NCBI GenBank assembly: GCA_020252485.1
Contig: JADCCX010000125.1
Span: 1-40,915 of the forward strand
Source of the DNA: Methylocystis sp.
Lineage (GTDB): Bacteria > Pseudomonadota > Alphaproteobacteria > Rhizobiales > Beijerinckiaceae
Length of the DNA: 40,915 nucleotides
Direction of reading: 5' to 3'
The translations under genes and the position numbers were made by a program. Shown here piece after piece: positions 16,564-26,290 of the stretch. Below the pieces are notes generated by a model that saw only the letters and a program-made list of their open reading frames with translations, had not been told where the DNA came from and made no database searches. How positions within the stretch are numbered: position 1 is the stretch's first letter; each line of letters opens with the position of its first letter.

Positions 16564-17289
16564 ATGCCCGATCTCACCCTCACCGGCATCCTCGTTGCCG
16601 GGGTGCTTTCCTTCCTGAGCCCCTGCGTGCTTCCCCTCGTGCCGCCCTATCTCGCCTATATGGCGGGCACGAGCGCAGGAGACGCCGCGCAGGGCCGGAA
16701 CGGTCCGGATGGCAGGGTGTTGCTGGCTTCGCTGTTGTTCGTGCTGGGCTTCTCCACCGTCTTCGTGCTGCTGGGCGCGGGCGCGTCCTCATTGGGCGGG
16801 CTCTTGCGCCGCTACTCGGAGGTGTTGAGCCTGATCGCCGGGATCGCCATCATCATCATGGGCCTGCATTTCCTCGGAATCTTCCGCATCCGGTTGCTCT
16901 ACCGCGAGGCGCGCTTCCATGTGCCGAGGCCGGCCGGCATCGCCGGGCCCTATGTGATGGGCCTTGCCTTCGCATTCGGCTGGACGCCGTGCATCGGTCC
17001 CGTGCTCGGCTCGGTGATGGCGGTGGCGGGCGCGCAGGCGACGGTTGGGCAGGGCATGGGCATGCTCGCCATCTATTCGCTCGGCCTTGGCTTACCGTTC
17101 CTGCTTGCCGCGCTGTTTCTGGGCTCCTTCACGCGCGGCCTGAGGCGGTTGAAGGATCATATGGGCCTGATCGAAAAGATCATGGGGTTGCTTCTGGTCC
17201 TCACCGGCATTGCCTTCCTCACCGGCGGCATCGCGAGCGCCAGTTACTGGCTGCTCGAAGCCTTTCCTGCGCTGGGCAGACTCGGATAA
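16564..17289 (+). CDS. CcdA-type transmembrane thiol-disulfide transporter
   Basis: A 241-residue membrane protein of the CcdA/DsbD-beta family that carries reducing equivalents from cytoplasmic thioredoxin to periplasmic thiol proteins, for example in cytochrome c maturation. The paired active-site cysteines are in SPCVLPLVPPY (Cys21) and GWTPCIGPVLG (Cys143), the second on the fourth helix, in the pseudo-symmetric arrangement of the family. Six membrane segments are seen. The ATG follows GTAGGAGG at ideal spacing; a longer upstream reading lacks support. No thioredoxin-like partner gene is adjacent, so the downstream target is unknown. Confidence 0.9.
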   Translation: MPDLTLTGILVAGVLSFLSPCVLPLVPPYLAYMAGTSAGDAAQGRNGPDGRVLLASLLFVLGFSTVFVLLGAGASSLGGLLRRYSEVLSLIAGIAIIIMGLHFLGIFRIRLLYREARFHVPRPAGIAGPYVMGLAFAFGWTPCIGPVLGSVMAVAGAQATVGQGMGMLAIYSLGLGLPFLLAALFLGSFTRGLRRLKDHMGLIEKIMGLLLVLTGIAFLTGGIASASYWLLEAFPALGRLG

Positions 17290-17291
17290 AG

Positions 17292-17318
17292 AAAAACCGC
17301 CGGATCGCTCCGGCGGTT
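17292..17318 (-). terminator. Rho-independent terminator of the liv cluster
   Basis: A perfect 10-bp stem (17295-17304 with 17309-17318, loop TCGC) is followed on the minus strand by a T-run (TTTTTC). It sits between the convergent CcdA-like gene and the periplasmic binding protein gene and points to termination of the leftward transcript. Confidence 0.85.
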
Positions 17319-17346
17319 GCTCATATTCTGACCTTGCGGCCGATGA

Positions 17347-18459
17347 TCAGTTCTCGACGTAAGTGATCTTGTCGCCGACCTTCTTCCACGTATACATCAC
17401 GTAGTCGGGACGGGTGATATCACCCTTCTTGTCATATTTCAGATCGCCGATGACGGTCTTGAAGGTGGCGCCCGAGTGGATGTACTCGGCGATCTTCTTC
17501 GGATCGGTTGACTTGATGGCCTCGGCCGCCTGCGCCATCACCTGAACGGCGGCATAGGTGTAGAGCGTGTATGCCTCGGGGTTCACGCCCTTCGCCGCGA
17601 AGGCCTTGACCAGTTCGGCGGCTTCCGGACGCTTGCGGGGATCAGGCGGGAAGGTCATGAGCGTGCCTTCAGCGCCCGGACCGGCGATGGTCGCGAATTC
17701 GTCCGAGGTAATGCCGTCGCCCGACATCATCGGAGCACGCACCTGCTGATCACGCATCTGGCGGACGATCAGACCCGCTTCCGTGTGCAGGCCGCCCCAA
17801 TAGACGAGGTCGACGCCTGCCGCCTTGATCTTGGTGATCAGCGCGGAGAAGTCCTTCTCGCCGACGTTGACGCCCTCGTACATCACTTCCTTGATGTTCG
17901 CCGCGTTCATCGCCTTGCGGGTCTCGTCCGCGAGTCCCTGGCCATACGGCGTCTTGTCGTGGACGATGGCGATCTTCTTGCCAGCGAAGTTCTTGGCGAG
18001 GAAGGCCGCGGCAACCGCGCCCTGCTGGTCATCGCGCCCGCTGGTGCGGAACACGTTCCAGAGGCCGCGCTCCGTGATCTTCGGGTTCGTCGCCGACGGC
18101 GTGATCATGATCGCGCCGTTCTCGGCATAGATCAGCGATGTCGGCAGCATGACGCCGGAGTTGAACGGACCGATCACATGGCGGACGCCTTCCGACGTCA
18201 GCTTGTTGGCGACCGAAACGCCCTGGGCGGGCTGGGAAGCATCGTCACCGGTGACGACGACGATCTTGCGGCCGAGAATGCCGCCCTTGGCGTTGAGGTC
18301 GGCGACCGCCTGGTTGCCGCCATCAGTCAGCTGCTTGCCGAACGCAGCATTCGGACCGGTGATCGGACCGATAATGCCAAGCTTGAGGTCCTGTGCAAAA
18401 GCAGTAGTGCTGAGCATGGCGCTGAGCGCAATGCCTGCGAGAAGGCTTCTGCGGTTCAT
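17347..18459 (-). CDS. Branched-chain amino acid ABC transporter substrate-binding protein
   Basis: A 370-residue periplasmic binding protein of the LivJ/LivK type that delivers leucine, isoleucine, valine or related amino acids to the LivHMGF transporter. The signal peptide is MNRRSLLAGIALSAMLSTTA with cleavage near AFAQ. The mature protein opens with LKLGIIGPITGPNAAFGKQL, the type I binding fold start, and YGQGLADETR and GLHTEAGLIVRQMRD match the hinge and ligand pocket regions. AGGAGAAACC precedes the ATG at 18459. A 132-base gap separates it from the DUF6867 gene, so a separate promoter giving more binding protein is possible. Confidence 0.93.
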   Translation of the reverse strand: MNRRSLLAGIALSAMLSTTAFAQDLKLGIIGPITGPNAAFGKQLTDGGNQAVADLNAKGGILGRKIVVVTGDDASQPAQGVSVANKLTSEGVRHVIGPFNSGVMLPTSLIYAENGAIMITPSATNPKITERGLWNVFRTSGRDDQQGAVAAAFLAKNFAGKKIAIVHDKTPYGQGLADETRKAMNAANIKEVMYEGVNVGEKDFSALITKIKAAGVDLVYWGGLHTEAGLIVRQMRDQQVRAPMMSGDGITSDEFATIAGPGAEGTLMTFPPDPRKRPEAAELVKAFAAKGVNPEAYTLYTYAAVQVMAQAAEAIKSTDPKKIAEYIHSGATFKTVIGDLKYDKKGDITRPDYVMYTWKKVGDKITYVEN

Positions 18460-18591
18460 GTGGTTTCTCCTGGTTCTTTCCCCCGGGCCTTTCCGCTCCC
18501 GGTCGCGGTTTTGGAGGGCCATTCGGCTTCTCTACGGCGTAATCAAGCCGTTTTCGTTGCCTTTGTCATCCGAAAAGGTGAGGGACGCTGT

Positions 18592-18939
18592 TCATGCTTT
18601 CCTTTTCCAGGAAAACGGGCCTGTTCCCGTGAAGGCGAAGGAATATTGCGTGCGCATCTGCTGGGCGCGGCGCATCCGCCAACCGACCGCCGCCGCGACC
18701 ATAAGCACAACAAAATCAATGGCATAGTAGTAGGGACTGAGCAGCGTGCCGCCGAACAGGGCAAAATGAATGAACCGCACGCCCATGTTCAAAAACGCGA
18801 TGTAGAGGGGCAGGATGGCGAAGGGGCGCCATGTCTGGGCGACGGAACGTCCCGTCTGCCAGGCCGCCGCGCCGCCCATGACCACCGTCACGAGCACGAA
18901 CAGCCAGGCGGAATGCTCCTCGTAGAGTATGCCCTGCAT
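18592..18939 (-). CDS. DUF6867 family small membrane protein of the liv cluster
   Basis: A 115-residue protein with three hydrophobic segments (LFVLVTVVMGGAAAWQ, FAILPLYIAFLNMGV, YAIDFVVLMVAAAVGW) and a basic C-terminus. The sequence matches my memory of DUF6867, a family found within branched-chain amino acid transporter clusters of Rhizobiales and with no known function. The ATG lies one base after the livF stop, so it is translated from the same transcript and placed between the ATPase and binding protein genes. It might be an accessory subunit of the permease; that is inference from position only. Confidence 0.75.
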   Translation of the reverse strand: MQGILYEEHSAWLFVLVTVVMGGAAAWQTGRSVAQTWRPFAILPLYIAFLNMGVRFIHFALFGGTLLSPYYYAIDFVVLMVAAAVGWRMRRAQQMRTQYSFAFTGTGPFSWKRKA

Positions 18940-18940
18940 G

Positions 18941-19683
<743 letters not shown>

Positions 19684-19687
<4 letters not shown>

Positions 19688-20613
19688 AAGCCCACCTCCG
19701 CCTCGATCTTCGCGACCTCTTCCTCGTCCTCCGCGCCGAGATAGGCCGCGATGACCTTTGGATCGTTCTGGACCTCCTGGGGCGTGCCGTCGGAGATCTT
19801 GGTGCCGTAGTCCAGCACCACGACGTGATCCGAGATCTCCATGACGACCGACATATCATGCTCGATCAGCAGCAGGGACGCGCCATGCTCGTCACGGATC
19901 ATCTTGAGAAGCGCATTCAGCTCCGCACTTTCACGTGGGTTGAGGCCTGCTGCCGGCTCGTCGAGGCACAGCATCCGGGGTTCGGTGCACATGGCGCGGG
20001 CGATCTCCAGCCGGCGCTGGTCGCCATAGGGAAGGTCTCCAGCGGGATCATCCGCCCGCTCAAACAGGTTGATGCGCTTGAGCCAGTAAATCGCCTTCTC
20101 GACGGCGGCGGCCTCGGCATCGCGGAAGCGCTTGAGGCCAAAGAGGCCCCCGATCGTCCATTGAGACGCCTTCATCAGGGCATTGTGCTGCCCGACCATC
20201 AGATTCTCCAGCACCGTCAGGCCCGAGAAGAGCCGGATGTTCTGGAAGGTGCGGGCCACTTTGGCGATGGCCGCGATCTCGTAATCGGGCATGCGCTCGA
20301 GCAGGAAGAGGCGGTCGTCGCCTGCCTTCTCGGCGGCATGGTCGCTGTCCGTCAGCGTCTCCAGACGCGCCTCGAAATCACCGTCGCCGTGGCGGAAGGC
20401 GATGCGGCCTTGGGTCGGCTTGTAGAAACCGGTGATGCAGTTGAAGACAGTCGTCTTGCCCGCGCCGTTGGGGCCAATCAGCGCCGTGATCTCCCCGCGG
20501 GCTGCCGTGAAGCTCAGGTCATTGATCGCGACCAGCCCGCCGAACCGCATCGTCAGATGTTCGACCTTGAGGATGGGGGAGGATGGGGCGCGAACCGGTG
20601 AAGAGGGCGCCAT
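19684..20613 (-). CDS. livG: Branched-chain amino acid ABC transporter ATP-binding protein LivG
   Basis: A 309-residue ABC ATPase with Walker A GPNGAGKTT, Q-loop VARTFQNIRLFSGLTVLENL, a signature written LPYGDQRRLEIARAM, Walker B MLCLDEPAAGLNP and switch region LLLIEHDMSVVMEISDHVVV. It is about 55 residues longer than the E. coli protein: there is an inserted acidic-basic segment after the first beta strands (around FRHGDGDFEARLETLTDSDH) and a longer acidic tail (LGAEDEEEVAKIEAE). The insert is familiar in rhizobial LivG and probably not a defect. The ATG overlaps the livM stop by one base (TGATG). Confidence 0.95.
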
Positions 20614-21998
20614 CAGCCGTGGCCCTCCTTCACGTTCTCCGAGCCGATCATCTTGCGTTCCTTGAGGAAGATCGATGGCGCGCGCGCCGCGATGAGACCG
20701 CGCGGCCGCCACAGCATCATCAGCACCATGCCGCCGCCGACGATCAGCATACGGAACTTGGAAGGATCTTCACCGATGACGGGCTTGAGGAATTCAAGCT
20801 CGCGCAGGATCTCGCTGCCGCCGATCAGCACGATCGCAGCGAGCACGACGCCGACAAGCGAGCCCGCGCCACCGAGCACGACAATAGCCAAGATCAGCGC
20901 GGATTGCTCGAAGACGAAGCTCTCCGGCGTGATGAAGGCCTGGCGCGCGCCGAAGAAGGCGCCGGCGAAGCCGCCGAACATGGCGCCGATGGCGAATGCG
21001 GTGAGCTTGGTGTTGGTGGTGTTCATGCCGACGGCCCGGCAGGCGATTTCGTCCTCCCGCAGGGCTTCCCATGCCCGGCCGACGGGCAGCCTCTTCAGCC
21101 TGAGCGTCACCCAGGCTGTCGTGAGCGCAAGCACAAGGATCACGTAATAGAGAAAGATGGTCCGGTAGGCCGGCGAATGCTCAAGGCCGAACCTGGCCGA
21201 GAAATCCGTGTCGCCTGCGCCGAACGGAATGCCGAAGAAGTCGATGCGCGGAGCGGAAAGGCCGGCGCCGCCGCCCGTGAAGTCCCGCCAATTGAGCGCG
21301 ACGAGATAGATGATCTCACCGAAGGCCAGCGTCACGATGGCGAGGTAATCGCCACGCAGGCGAAGCACCGGGAAACCCAGCAGAATGCCCCACATCGCGG
21401 CCATCGCGCCCGCAACCGGAAGCGCCAGCCAGAAGTTGAAGCCGAAATGCAGGGCGAGCAGCGCATAGGTATAGGATCCGATCGCGTAGAAGGCGACATA
21501 GCCAAGATCCAGAAGGCCCGCGAGGCCGACGACGATGTTCAATCCCCAGCCCAGCATGATGTAGATGAGGATCAGGATGCCGAAATTATCGACCCATTTC
21601 GGCACGCTGCCCCAGCCCGCCGTAAAGATCACGATGACCGGGAAAACGCTCAGGAAAGCGATGAAGGCCGGCAGGCCGATCTGCTCCACTTTCTGCATGT
21701 CGATCCGCGAGCCGCTGGCCGTGCGGTGCATGGCGGCGCGCGCCCGGTTCCAGACGACCCAGTTGCGCAGCAGGCTGCCGATGAAGACAGCGCCCACCAT
21801 CGCCGCCAGCAGGCCGGGGCGGGGCTTGAGCACGATCTCGTTGCTGAGCGTCTGATCGGTTTTCAGGCCCACGATCAGCCCGAAGAGGCCGAGCGCCACG
21901 AGTGCGGCCCAGAACGCCTCCCTCAGAGCCTTCTGGAATTCGAATGTTTCTGAAACCTCGGATGCGCCAGGCGCATCAGAACGCACCGGACCGCTCAT
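20613..21998 (-). CDS. livM: Branched-chain amino acid ABC transporter permease LivM
   Basis: A 461-residue inner membrane permease. The first 130 residues hold extra helices (about residues 30-50 and 65-80) before the conserved permease core. The core contains ILIYIMLGWGLNIVVGLAGL, the conserved GDYLAIVTLAFGEIIYLVA, and the ATPase-coupling loop GRAWEALREDEIACRAVGMN. The C-terminal part is GGAGSLVGVVLAA ... RPRGLIA, typical of LivM. With LivH it forms the translocation pore. Its ATG follows the livH stop directly with no spacer, so the two permeases are coupled. Confidence 0.95.
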   Translation of the reverse strand: MSGPVRSDAPGASEVSETFEFQKALREAFWAALVALGLFGLIVGLKTDQTLSNEIVLKPRPGLLAAMVGAVFIGSLLRNWVVWNRARAAMHRTASGSRIDMQKVEQIGLPAFIAFLSVFPVIVIFTAGWGSVPKWVDNFGILILIYIMLGWGLNIVVGLAGLLDLGYVAFYAIGSYTYALLALHFGFNFWLALPVAGAMAAMWGILLGFPVLRLRGDYLAIVTLAFGEIIYLVALNWRDFTGGGAGLSAPRIDFFGIPFGAGDTDFSARFGLEHSPAYRTIFLYYVILVLALTTAWVTLRLKRLPVGRAWEALREDEIACRAVGMNTTNTKLTAFAIGAMFGGFAGAFFGARQAFITPESFVFEQSALILAIVVLGGAGSLVGVVLAAIVLIGGSEILRELEFLKPVIGEDPSKFRMLIVGGGMVLMMLWRPRGLIAARAPSIFLKERKMIGSENVKEGHG

Positions 21999-22922
<924 letters not shown>

Positions 22923-23054
22923 CCACATCCCTCCCGGCGCTCCACCCGGCCAACCCCGTGGCGGAACATTGTCGCTGCATGCCCGGGGCGACGTGCCCGG
23001 CGCCACCCAAAGCGGGGGGGCTCCGACCGCCTCTCAGCGAGGCAACCTTCGTTC

Positions 23055-23082
23055 CATATCGCGCATTGATGAGGCGCATCAA
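23055..23082 (-). promoter_or_regulatory. Candidate liv promoter with overlapping inverted repeat
   Basis: On the minus strand TTGATG (23082-23077) and GATATG (23060-23055) are 16 bases apart, a plausible -35/-10 pair for the liv cluster. The -35 box is one arm of the inverted repeat TTGATG-AGGCG-CATCAA at 23066-23082, so a protein bound there would block or position RNA polymerase. Prediction only. Confidence 0.35.
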
Positions 23083-23334
23083 CGTCCGTTGGCCATTTTT
23101 TGGTTATCTTTCACACAGATCATTGGATTCGCTAGAAAAACGACTAATTTTAGGGAATATTCGCCCAAAGCTTTGATAATGCCGTGGATTGTGCGGTGCA
23201 GTGAAACTCCGGGCAGGGCGCCCGCTGAGCGATAGCCGACCATTCCCGGCCCCCGGCGCCGTTGGCGAAGGCATCGTTCCCCGTTCCGCCGCAGCATCGG
23301 GCGGGCTGGTCGGCAGGCTTAACGGGAAGTAAGC

Positions 23335-23354
23335 CTTCAATAGACGTATTGAAG
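23335..23354. promoter_or_regulatory. 20-bp inverted repeat upstream of the FCD regulator gene
   Basis: CTTCAATAGACGTATTGAAG has perfect 8-bp arms and a 4-base spacer. It ends 103 bases before the regulator ATG and lies inside the divergent control region. Its form suits a dimeric repressor such as the adjacent GntR/FCD protein, but it could also act on the liv transcript. Confidence 0.45.
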
Positions 23355-23457
23355 AAAAACTGACCACTTAGGCGTCAAGAAAATCAATTGTCTCAGTATA
23401 ACCAGGTTTCGCTGCCGCCTGGTGAAAGCCAGAAGGCAGTTAAAACGGGCAAAGATA

Positions 23458-24138
23458 ATGGCTGATGACTTCAAAAGCGGCATGGAGCGCGGGTCGCAGC
23501 CCTGTCGCCCCGCATCTGCGGGCCTGACGGCCGAAAAGCACGAAGCGATGCGCCTTGGCCTGACCGAAGATATTGAACTGGCGCGGGCCGCTCCCGGTTC
23601 CATCCTTCACGCTGACAAGATAGCGTGGCAGTACGGCGCCGCGCAGGAGGCCCTGCCGCCCGTAATCGCTGAACTCGAAAGCCGGGGGCTGCTGCGCAGG
23701 GAGGGCGCGAACTGGCGCGTTGCGCCCATCGATCGGGAAGCGCTTCTTCCCAAGCTGGAGGTTCGGTTTGCTCTCGAGCAGGAGGTGGCGGAAGCCGCCG
23801 CCGGTAATGTTTCAGCCATCAACCGGCAGGAAGTCGCAATGCTGGTCGGCAATCTGCGGCGGGCAGCGCTGGTGGGCGACATCGACGGTTACATGCGATC
23901 CGACCGATTGCTGGAGAAGGCCCTTGCCGCTGCTTCCGGTATTCCCGAAACCGCCGCGAAGCTGAGCGGGATCAAGAGCGAACTCCGGCGCGCCTGGTGC
24001 GCCCAGAATCGCCTGGGCGATCTGAGCGTCCCGGCCGATCTGAGCGGAGCGCTGGTGGACGCCATCCTGAACGAAGACGCAAAGGGCGCGCGTGAGGCCG
24101 TCTCCCGCTTTGTCGAATATCTCCGTCAATCGATGTAA
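23458..24138 (+). CDS. GntR/FCD-type transcriptional regulator
   Basis: A 226-residue regulator resembling the FadR/FCD branch of the GntR family. The N-terminal part (about residues 25-90) looks like a winged helix: LHADKIAWQYGAAQEALPPV followed by IAELESRGLLRREGANWRVAP, where the GLL-R-x-G-x-x-W-R-V wing is typical. The remainder is the all-helical FCD-like domain (LEVRFALEQEVAEAAAGN ... GDIDGYMRSDRLLEKALAAA), which in relatives binds small organic acids. The ATG at 23458 is preferred; a GTG 36 bases earlier is possible. Divergence from livH suggests, but does not prove, control of branched-chain amino acid uptake. Confidence 0.7.
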   Translation: MADDFKSGMERGSQPCRPASAGLTAEKHEAMRLGLTEDIELARAAPGSILHADKIAWQYGAAQEALPPVIAELESRGLLRREGANWRVAPIDREALLPKLEVRFALEQEVAEAAAGNVSAINRQEVAMLVGNLRRAALVGDIDGYMRSDRLLEKALAAASGIPETAAKLSGIKSELRRAWCAQNRLGDLSVPADLSGALVDAILNEDAKGAREAVSRFVEYLRQSM

Positions 24139-24269
24139 TGCCGGGGGACGACGAAGGGCCGCAGCGGCCTGTCGCGGGGGGCGCTTGACGCGGGCCGCTC
24201 CGCCGGTGATGTGTCGCCCGGCTGGCGGCCCAGCCGATCGATCCGCGCCGCAATGAACTCAGGTCCCGG

Positions 24270-24773
24270 ATGCCCGATAAAGAAGTGACAGACAAGGCGT
24301 TCCGCGACGCCATGAGCAGGGTCGCCGCAGCGGTCCATGTGGTCGCCACCGATGGCAAGGCCGGGCTTGGCGGGGCCACGGCGACGTCCGTCACCTCCGT
24401 CAGCGCCTCGCCGCCGAGCCTTCTGGTGTGCCTGAACCAGGCGAGCCAGACCTTCGAGCGCATCCGCGCAAACGGGGTTTTCTCCGTCAATGTGCTTGCG
24501 GCCGGGCAGCGGGACATCGCGGACGCTTTCGCCGGAGCGACGGGTCTGGAAGGCGCGGCGCGGTTCCGCATTGGCCATGGCTGGCGGATGGGCGATGGCC
24601 CGCCGGTCCTGGAAACGGCGCTCTCGAGCTTGGTCTGCGCGCTGGCGGAGATGTTTCCGGTTGGCAGCCACATGGTTGTCATCGGCGCCGTGCAGCAGGT
24701 TCAATTCGGTGAGGATCAGCAGCCGCTTATCTATCATCGGCGGTCCTACAGGGCGCTCATCCAGGAGAGCTGA
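24270..24773 (+). CDS. Flavin reductase family protein (HpaC/DIM6-like)
   Basis: A 167-residue FMN-binding split-barrel flavin reductase of the type that gives reduced flavin to two-component monooxygenases. Hallmarks are FRDAMSRVAAAVHVVATDG at the start, GATATSVTSVSASPPSLLVCLN in the flavin-binding region, GVFSVNVLAAGQRDIADAF, and the closing LIYHRRSYRAL. No monooxygenase gene is adjacent, so the oxygenase partner is unknown. It is read in the same direction as the FCD regulator gene, 131 bases away, and upstream of rplM, from which it is separated by a palindrome and a predicted promoter. Confidence 0.85.
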   Translation: MPDKEVTDKAFRDAMSRVAAAVHVVATDGKAGLGGATATSVTSVSASPPSLLVCLNQASQTFERIRANGVFSVNVLAAGQRDIADAFAGATGLEGAARFRIGHGWRMGDGPPVLETALSSLVCALAEMFPVGSHMVVIGAVQQVQFGEDQQPLIYHRRSYRALIQES

Positions 24774-24786
24774 GGCGGCCCGGATG

Positions 24787-24806
24787 TGCGGTATAATAAT
24801 ACCGCA
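24787..24806. promoter_or_regulatory. 20-bp palindrome containing TATAAT
   Basis: TGCGGTATAATAATACCGCA has perfect 8-bp arms around AATA and includes a consensus -10 hexamer (TATAAT, 24792-24797). It lies just after the flavin reductase stop, 152 bases before the rplM start. It has no T-run after it and is too AT-rich to be a strong terminator, so an operator or operator-promoter overlap is more likely. Confidence 0.4.
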
Positions 24807-24862
24807 ATGACTATCTCCTTGAAAACATTGTTCTTGATGCCTTTTCGGCATCAGAAAAAGGC

Positions 24863-24891
24863 TTGACGGATGCGGCCGGCTTCGCCATAGC
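24863..24891 (+). promoter_or_regulatory. Predicted promoter of rplM-rpsI
   Basis: TTGACG (24863-24868) and CATAGC (24886-24891) are separated by 17 bases, a good match to the housekeeping promoter form seen before ribosomal protein genes in alphaproteobacteria. It lies 68 bases before the rplM ATG. Confidence 0.6.
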
Positions 24892-24958
24892 TCCCGGCCA
24901 ACGGCGGGCGCTTCGGCTCGCCGCTTTTCTTTTGTCATCAATCACGGAAACCTCTTCC

Positions 24959-25441
24959 ATGAGAGCCTCCCTGACCAACTCCACCGTTTCGGTGAAGCCG
25001 GCCGAGGTCGACAAGAAGTGGGTCGTCATCGACGGCACCGGCCTCATCGTGGGCCGTCTTGCCTCGATTATTGCGATGCGCCTGCGCGGCAAGCACAAGC
25101 CATCGTTCACGGCCCATGTCGATTGCGGCGACAATGTCATTGTCATCAATGCCGAGAAGGTGGTCTTCACCGGCCGCAAGACCGACCAGAAGGTCTATTA
25201 CCATCACACCGGCTATATCGGCGGCATCAAGGAGCGGACGGCCAAGTTCATCCTGCAGGGCCGTTTCCCCGAGCGCGTGGTGGAAAAGGCCGTCGAGCGG
25301 ATGCTGCCGCGCGGGCCGCTTGGCCGCCAGCAGCTGAGCAACCTGCGCGTCTACAAGGGCGCCACGCACCCGCATGAAGCGCAGCAGCCGGCGGCGCTCG
25401 ATATCGCCGCCATGAACCGCAAGAACGCGAGGGCCGCATAA
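24959..25441 (+). CDS. rplM: 50S ribosomal protein L13
   Basis: The 160-residue product is L13, an early assembly protein of the large subunit. Clear family segments are [72 protein letters not shown] and [20 protein letters not shown]. The start ATG gives [14 protein letters not shown], slightly longer than in E. coli but usual for this class; a longer in-frame upstream reading lacks homology. The stop overlaps the rpsI start by one base (TAATG), the normal rplM-rpsI coupling. Confidence 0.97.
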   Translation: MRASLTNSTVSVKPAEVDKKWVVIDGTGLIVGRLASIIAMRLRGKHKPSFTAHVDCGDNVIVINAEKVVFTGRKTDQKVYYHHTGYIGGIKERTAKFILQGRFPERVVEKAVERMLPRGPLGRQQLSNLRVYKGATHPHEAQQPAALDIAAMNRKNARAA

Positions 25442-25917
25442 TGGCTGAAGTTCTCAATTCTCTCGCCGATCTCAAGGGCGGTTCGGCGCCTCCGATGGAG
25501 GCTCCCAAGCACGTCCAGAAGCTCGACAAGCTTGGCCGCGCCTATGCCACCGGCAAGCGCAAGAACGCGGTCGCCCGCGTCTGGATCAAGCCGGGCTCCG
25601 GCAAGATCGTCGTGAATGAGCGTGCGGTCGAGGTCTATTTCGCCCGTCCGGTGCTGCGCATGGTGCTGACCCAGCCGCTGCAGCTGGTCGACCGCCTGAC
25701 GCAATATGACGTGATGGTCTCCGTGAACGGCGGCGGCCTTTCCGGCCAGGCCGGCGCGGTGCGCCACGGCATCTCGAAGGCGCTGACCTATTACGAGCCG
25801 GCGCTCCGCCCGCCGCTCAAGAAGGAAGGCTTCCTCACCCGCGACAGCCGCGTGGTGGAGCGCAAGAAGTTCGGCCGCGCCAAGGCCCGCCGCAGCTTCC
25901 AGTTCTCGAAGCGCTGA
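25441..25917 (+). CDS. rpsI: 30S ribosomal protein S9
   Basis: The 158-residue product is S9, whose C-terminal tail reaches the ribosomal P site. The conserved core starts at [20 protein letters not shown] and ends in the basic tail [17 protein letters not shown], with the invariant Ser-Lys-Arg terminus. The N-terminal extension of about 30 residues ([14 protein letters not shown]...) is common in alphaproteobacteria. It is translationally coupled to rplM and followed by a strong terminator. Confidence 0.98.
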   Translation: MAEVLNSLADLKGGSAPPMEAPKHVQKLDKLGRAYATGKRKNAVARVWIKPGSGKIVVNERAVEVYFARPVLRMVLTQPLQLVDRLTQYDVMVSVNGGGLSGQAGAVRHGISKALTYYEPALRPPLKKEGFLTRDSRVVERKKFGRAKARRSFQFSKR

Positions 25918-25941
25918 TATTGATCCGATTTATGGATTGCG

Positions 25942-25966
25942 AAGGCGGCCTCCGGGCCGCCTTTTT
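25942..25966 (+). terminator. Rho-independent terminator of rplM-rpsI
   Basis: A perfect 9-bp stem (25942-25950 with 25955-25963, loop TCCG) runs into a T-tract (TTTTT) 25 bases after the rpsI stop. Confidence 0.9.
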
Positions 25967-26290
25967 CGTTGGGCATCTGCGCACGCGAAGGCGTGATGGG
26001 GCGGGGCGTTGCGCAGCGGAATTCTGCAACCGGCAATGCAAGGATGTGGTGGGAACGAGGGGTGGTGGAGAGATTGTGGGATGTGCGCAGCGGGATCTTT
26101 TGGCGGCTGTGCGACCCCAGAGCGCACCTAGGGAATGCCAATTTGTAATGACCAGAATGCGGCAATCCTGACCGATCCCGATCAATCGCTCCAGGACTTG
26201 CCGTTCGGCAGTTGATCAGTAGGATAGCTGTCAATCGGCAAGGCTCGGGTAGGTCCAGCTTGACCCACTGCGGCCTATTGACTTTACCCC
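25967..26290. other. Intergenic stretch, no gene recognised
   Basis: About 320 bases between the rpsI terminator and the low-GC HExxH gene. Open readings on the minus strand here are rich in Pro, Ser and His and look like non-coding sequence. A promoter for the next gene could be in the last 50 bases (TTGACCC, then TTGACTT), but no clear -10 follows. Confidence 0.5.

Larger units (their letters stand above)
22923..23457. promoter_or_regulatory. Divergent control region between liv cluster and FCD regulator
   Basis: This 535-base gap has no credible gene. It is AT-rich between about 23090 and 23200. It holds a candidate leftward promoter with an overlapping inverted repeat (23055-23082) and a second, longer inverted repeat (23335-23354), both listed separately. 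The first 80 bases next to livH are GC-rich leader. Confidence 0.6.

Noticed and set aside
25791-26234. Minus-strand frame after rpsI as a gene or transposase remnant
   Set aside because: It is half antisense to rpsI and half low-complexity; no transposase motif or terminal inverted repeats are visible.
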